A stretch of 64,000 nucleotides of DNA, taken from assembly GCF_900104845.1 (NCBI RefSeq), contig NZ_FNSR01000003.1, forward strand, positions 310,001-374,000. Direction: 5' to 3'. Source of the stretch: Paraburkholderia caballeronis (GTDB lineage Bacteria; Pseudomonadota; Gammaproteobacteria; Burkholderiales; Burkholderiaceae). Each line of letters begins with the position of its first letter. Within the stretch, counting starts at the first letter, position 1. Below the pieces are notes generated by a model. That model saw only the letters and a program-made list of their open reading frames with translations, was not told where the DNA came from and searched no databases. Below, piece after piece: positions 62,325-64,000 of this stretch. The translations under genes and the position numbers were made by a program.

Positions 62325-62624
62325 ATGAATAACGAAAAGCAGGGAACGCTGGGCGAACTCGACAAGGAATGTCTCGCGCTGTTCGACCGTTTGTGCGAGC
62401 GTCGAAGCGTATTGCCGCTCGCGCATCTGATGCACGGCTGGCCGCTCGTCGACCAGTCCGGCGAAGCGCGGCAGCGCCTCTTCTACGTGCTGAGCGAGTT
62501 GCGGCGCTGGCATCGCGACAACCTCAAATCCGACGAATTGCTGATCATCGATGAAATCCTGCTGATTCTCGCCGACGGCTACGGGATCACGGATTCGAGC
62601 CTGCCGGAAGTGTCCGGCCGGTAA
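62325..62624 (+). CDS. Small hypothetical protein, 99 residues
   Basis: An acidic, soluble protein beginning MNNEKQGTLGELDKECLALFDRLCERRSVL (first part only) with LMHGWPLVDQSGEARQRLF and ADGYGITDSSLPEV toward the end. No signal, membrane segment or known motif. GGGG ahead of ATG 62325 is the best ribosome site; a GTG at 62307 would add six residues. It precedes another small gene by 58 bases. Helix-rich appearance; function unknown. Confidence 0.6.
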   Translation: MNNEKQGTLGELDKECLALFDRLCERRSVLPLAHLMHGWPLVDQSGEARQRLFYVLSELRRWHRDNLKSDELLIIDEILLILADGYGITDSSLPEVSGR

Positions 62625-62682
62625 CGTTGACGGCGCGGGCCGCACACGCCGGCTCGCGACGCGATCGAATGAGGCAGCGCCT

Positions 62683-63117
62683 ATGAGCAGGAAAACGCGC
62701 GAGCGCCGGCCGGGTCCGGCGCGGCCGCCGCGAACGCAGGGCAAATCGCTGCTGCTGCCGATGGCGCAGTCGCTGGCGATGCAGGTGTCGATCGACAATC
62801 ACCTGACGCTGGAAGTCTTGCGCCGCGGCGCGGCCGAATCGTTTCATCTCGCGAGCCTGAGACAGGCGACGTATTTCGCGATGCTGCTCAACGCGGCGGG
62901 TTACGGCGACGCGCGGCCGGGGCTCTTCCGCGAAACGGACGATGCGATCACGCGGTGCCATGCGTCGAGCGAGCAGACCGGCATATGGCGGATCGATGAC
63001 GACGCATTCGATCTGCTGTGCGAGGTCCTGACGCTGCACGACCGGCAACTGGCGACGGTGCCGATGTACGGCCTGATGGACGCGACGCGCAAACTGCAAA
63101 AAGCGGCACAGAAATGA
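62683..63117 (+). CDS. Small hypothetical protein, 144 residues
   Basis: A basic N-terminus (MSRKTRERRPGPARPPRTQG) is followed by a helical body LLLPMAQSLAMQVSIDNHLTL, FHLASLRQATYFAMLLNAAGYG and FDLLCEVLTLHDRQLATVP. The arrangement resembles a Burkholderia family sometimes labelled Fis-type regulator, but I see no clear helix-turn-helix, so leave it unnamed. It lies 58 bases after the previous small gene and 269 bases before the sensor gene at 63387; the gap is AT-rich and should contain a promoter. Confidence 0.65.
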   Translation: MSRKTRERRPGPARPPRTQGKSLLLPMAQSLAMQVSIDNHLTLEVLRRGAAESFHLASLRQATYFAMLLNAAGYGDARPGLFRETDDAITRCHASSEQTGIWRIDDDAFDLLCEVLTLHDRQLATVPMYGLMDATRKLQKAAQK

Positions 63118-63386
63118 CAAGTCCGCCGCCGCGCACCGATATTAACCATTTGAAGCGTTTGCATAACGGCTTTGCACAGAATGAGTGCGTTATGTCCGGT
63201 TTATGTTTTGACGTATTGGCCGTTTTTGTTGTCAAGCGGGAAACGGTATTTACCGCCCGACGAAACGTTCTAGGGAATTCGCGTGCCGTTGACGTAAAAA
63301 GGTATCTTCGTACGGAAATCACGCGGATTCGCAGGCAGTCTGGTAATCCTTCAACGGGTAACCTCGATTACGACATTCGTTGAACC

Positions 63387-64000
63387 ATGACACATCGTCC
63401 TTCGGGCAATCCTGATCGCGAGGCGGCGGATGGCGCGCTGCACCTCTATGGCCCGGCCTGGCGACCGGTGCTCGCAGACCTGGAGGCGGAACTGCGGCGC
63501 TGCGGCGGCGCCGTCGTCGAGCGGTTCTACCGGGGCATCGCGGCGCTGCCGCGTTCGAGCCAGTTCCTCGGCGTGCTGTCGGCGGACGAACTCGCCAACC
63601 TGAAGGCGCAGCAGTTGCAGAACCTGCTGATGCTCGTCGCGCCGGACCTGACGCTGGAGCGCCATCGCGCGGTGTCGCTGCACGTCGGGCGCATTCACGC
63701 GATCGTCGGGCTGCCGGCCGACGAAGTGATTCTCGGCCAGGAGGTCCTGCACGTCGCGGTCCGCGAATCGCTGGACACGACCGTGCACGGCGAGGCGCTC
63801 GCGCTGCTCGGCCGGCGGCTGATCCGTGATCTCGCGTGGCAGATCGAGTCGTATCTGACGCTGAAGGCGTCGCGCTACGAGACGATCCAGCAGATCACGC
63901 AACTTGCGTGGGGGGCGAACAGTTACACCGACCTGATCGTCGAGGTCGCGCAGACGCTCGGCGCGCATGACGAGATCGCCGGCTGCGCGTTTGGGCGTCC
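63387..64000 (+). CDS. Globin-coupled sensor protein, N-terminal part (3' truncated by window)
   Basis: The first 204 residues of a protein whose N-terminal domain (about 30-165) is a protoglobin-type haem sensor: VVERFYRGIAALPRSSQFLG, then the proximal-His region LHVGRIHAIVGLPADEV near residue 100, as in DosC/GReg-type oxygen sensors. Around residue 170 a new domain starts (QLAWGANSYTDLIVEVAQTLG), probably GAF. Proteins of this type in Burkholderiales continue into GGDEF and often EAL, which would make it an oxygen-responsive c-di-GMP enzyme; the output part is outside the window, so this is inference. Confidence 0.8.
   Translation, partial: MTHRPSGNPDREAADGALHLYGPAWRPVLADLEAELRRCGGAVVERFYRGIAALPRSSQFLGVLSADELANLKAQQLQNLLMLVAPDLTLERHRAVSLHVGRIHAIVGLPADEVILGQEVLHVAVRESLDTTVHGEALALLGRRLIRDLAWQIESYLTLKASRYETIQQITQLAWGANSYTDLIVEVAQTLGAHDEIAGCAFGR

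Noticed and set aside
62046..62798. A 250-codon minus-strand frame opposite the small gene at 62325
   Set aside because: Composition and lack of motifs mark it as an antisense shadow; the plus-strand frames have more protein-like composition.
63289..63316. TTGACG as -35 of the globin sensor promoter
   Set aside because: No acceptable -10 at 16-18 bases; TACGGA is too poor to call.
1..64000. tRNA, rRNA, CRISPR arrays, insertion sequences, integrases, phage genes or riboswitches
   Set aside because: Looked for and not seen. No spaced direct-repeat arrays, transposase motifs, tRNA-like cloverleafs with TTCGA, or conserved riboswitch cores were recognised by eye.

Overview
The window is GC-rich (roughly two thirds G+C), strand-mixed, gene-dense DNA from a Gram-negative bacterium. 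The outer-membrane porin type, the MexEF/OqxAB/CeoAB-type RND pump, the UbiT/UbiU/UbiV trio, the sulfite reductase plus DUF934 pair and the large number of LysR regulators all point to Burkholderiaceae (Burkholderia, Paraburkholderia or Caballeronia). The density of catabolic and regulatory genes suggests a secondary chromosome or megaplasmid; this is inference. I see no rRNA, tRNA, CRISPR array, integrase or intact insertion sequence.

Layout. 1-3174: end of a ribose-type sugar ABC transporter (ATPase, permease) convergent with a DeoR regulator. 3462-5677: DUF934 protein and sulfite/nitrite reductase haemoprotein. 5919-7346: MocR-type regulator. 7740-10274: Old Yellow Enzyme divergent from a LysR gene. 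10414-14173: glutathione transferase divergent from an MFS drug exporter, then another LysR gene. 14512-19255: two membrane c-di-GMP enzymes (an HD-GYP phosphodiesterase with an enlarged catalytic domain, and a MASE1-GGDEF cyclase). 19371-26705: a complete RND efflux operon (adaptor, pump, outer-membrane channel) with a LysR gene upstream. 27073-29336: hydroxypyruvate isomerase-like enzyme and an OxlT-type MFS carrier. 29684-39198: a long minus-strand locus combining a polyamine/opine-type ABC transporter, two DadA-like FAD oxidoreductases, two iron-sulfur flavoenzyme subunits and RidA, divergent from its probable LysR regulator. It reads as uptake plus oxidative deamination of an unknown secondary amine or amino acid derivative.

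39304-49225: a NAC/CatM-type LysR gene divergent from a plus-strand cluster of aldehyde dehydrogenase, GMC alcohol oxidoreductase, alpha/beta hydrolase without its nucleophile serine, MFS carrier, EthD-like protein, intact alpha/beta hydrolase, carboxymuconolactone decarboxylase-like protein and porin. Most junctions are ATGA overlaps. This is the best candidate for an undescribed catabolic system: porin and MFS for entry, oxidation of an alcohol through aldehyde to acid, then ring or lactone chemistry.

49295-55707: a thioesterase remnant, an AcuI-like reductase with its TetR regulator and a visible operator, a PAS-GGDEF cyclase, a nitrilase-fold protein lacking the catalytic Cys and Lys divergent from a LysR gene, and a decayed cytochrome c. 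55741-58216: ubiT-ubiV-ubiU (oxygen-independent ubiquinone synthesis) in tightly overlapping order. 58413-61646: HdeD-like, RcnB-like, AI-2E-family and DedA membrane or envelope proteins. 62325-64000: two small unknown proteins and the start of a globin-coupled sensor protein that runs off the window. In total, four proteins of c-di-GMP type are visible.
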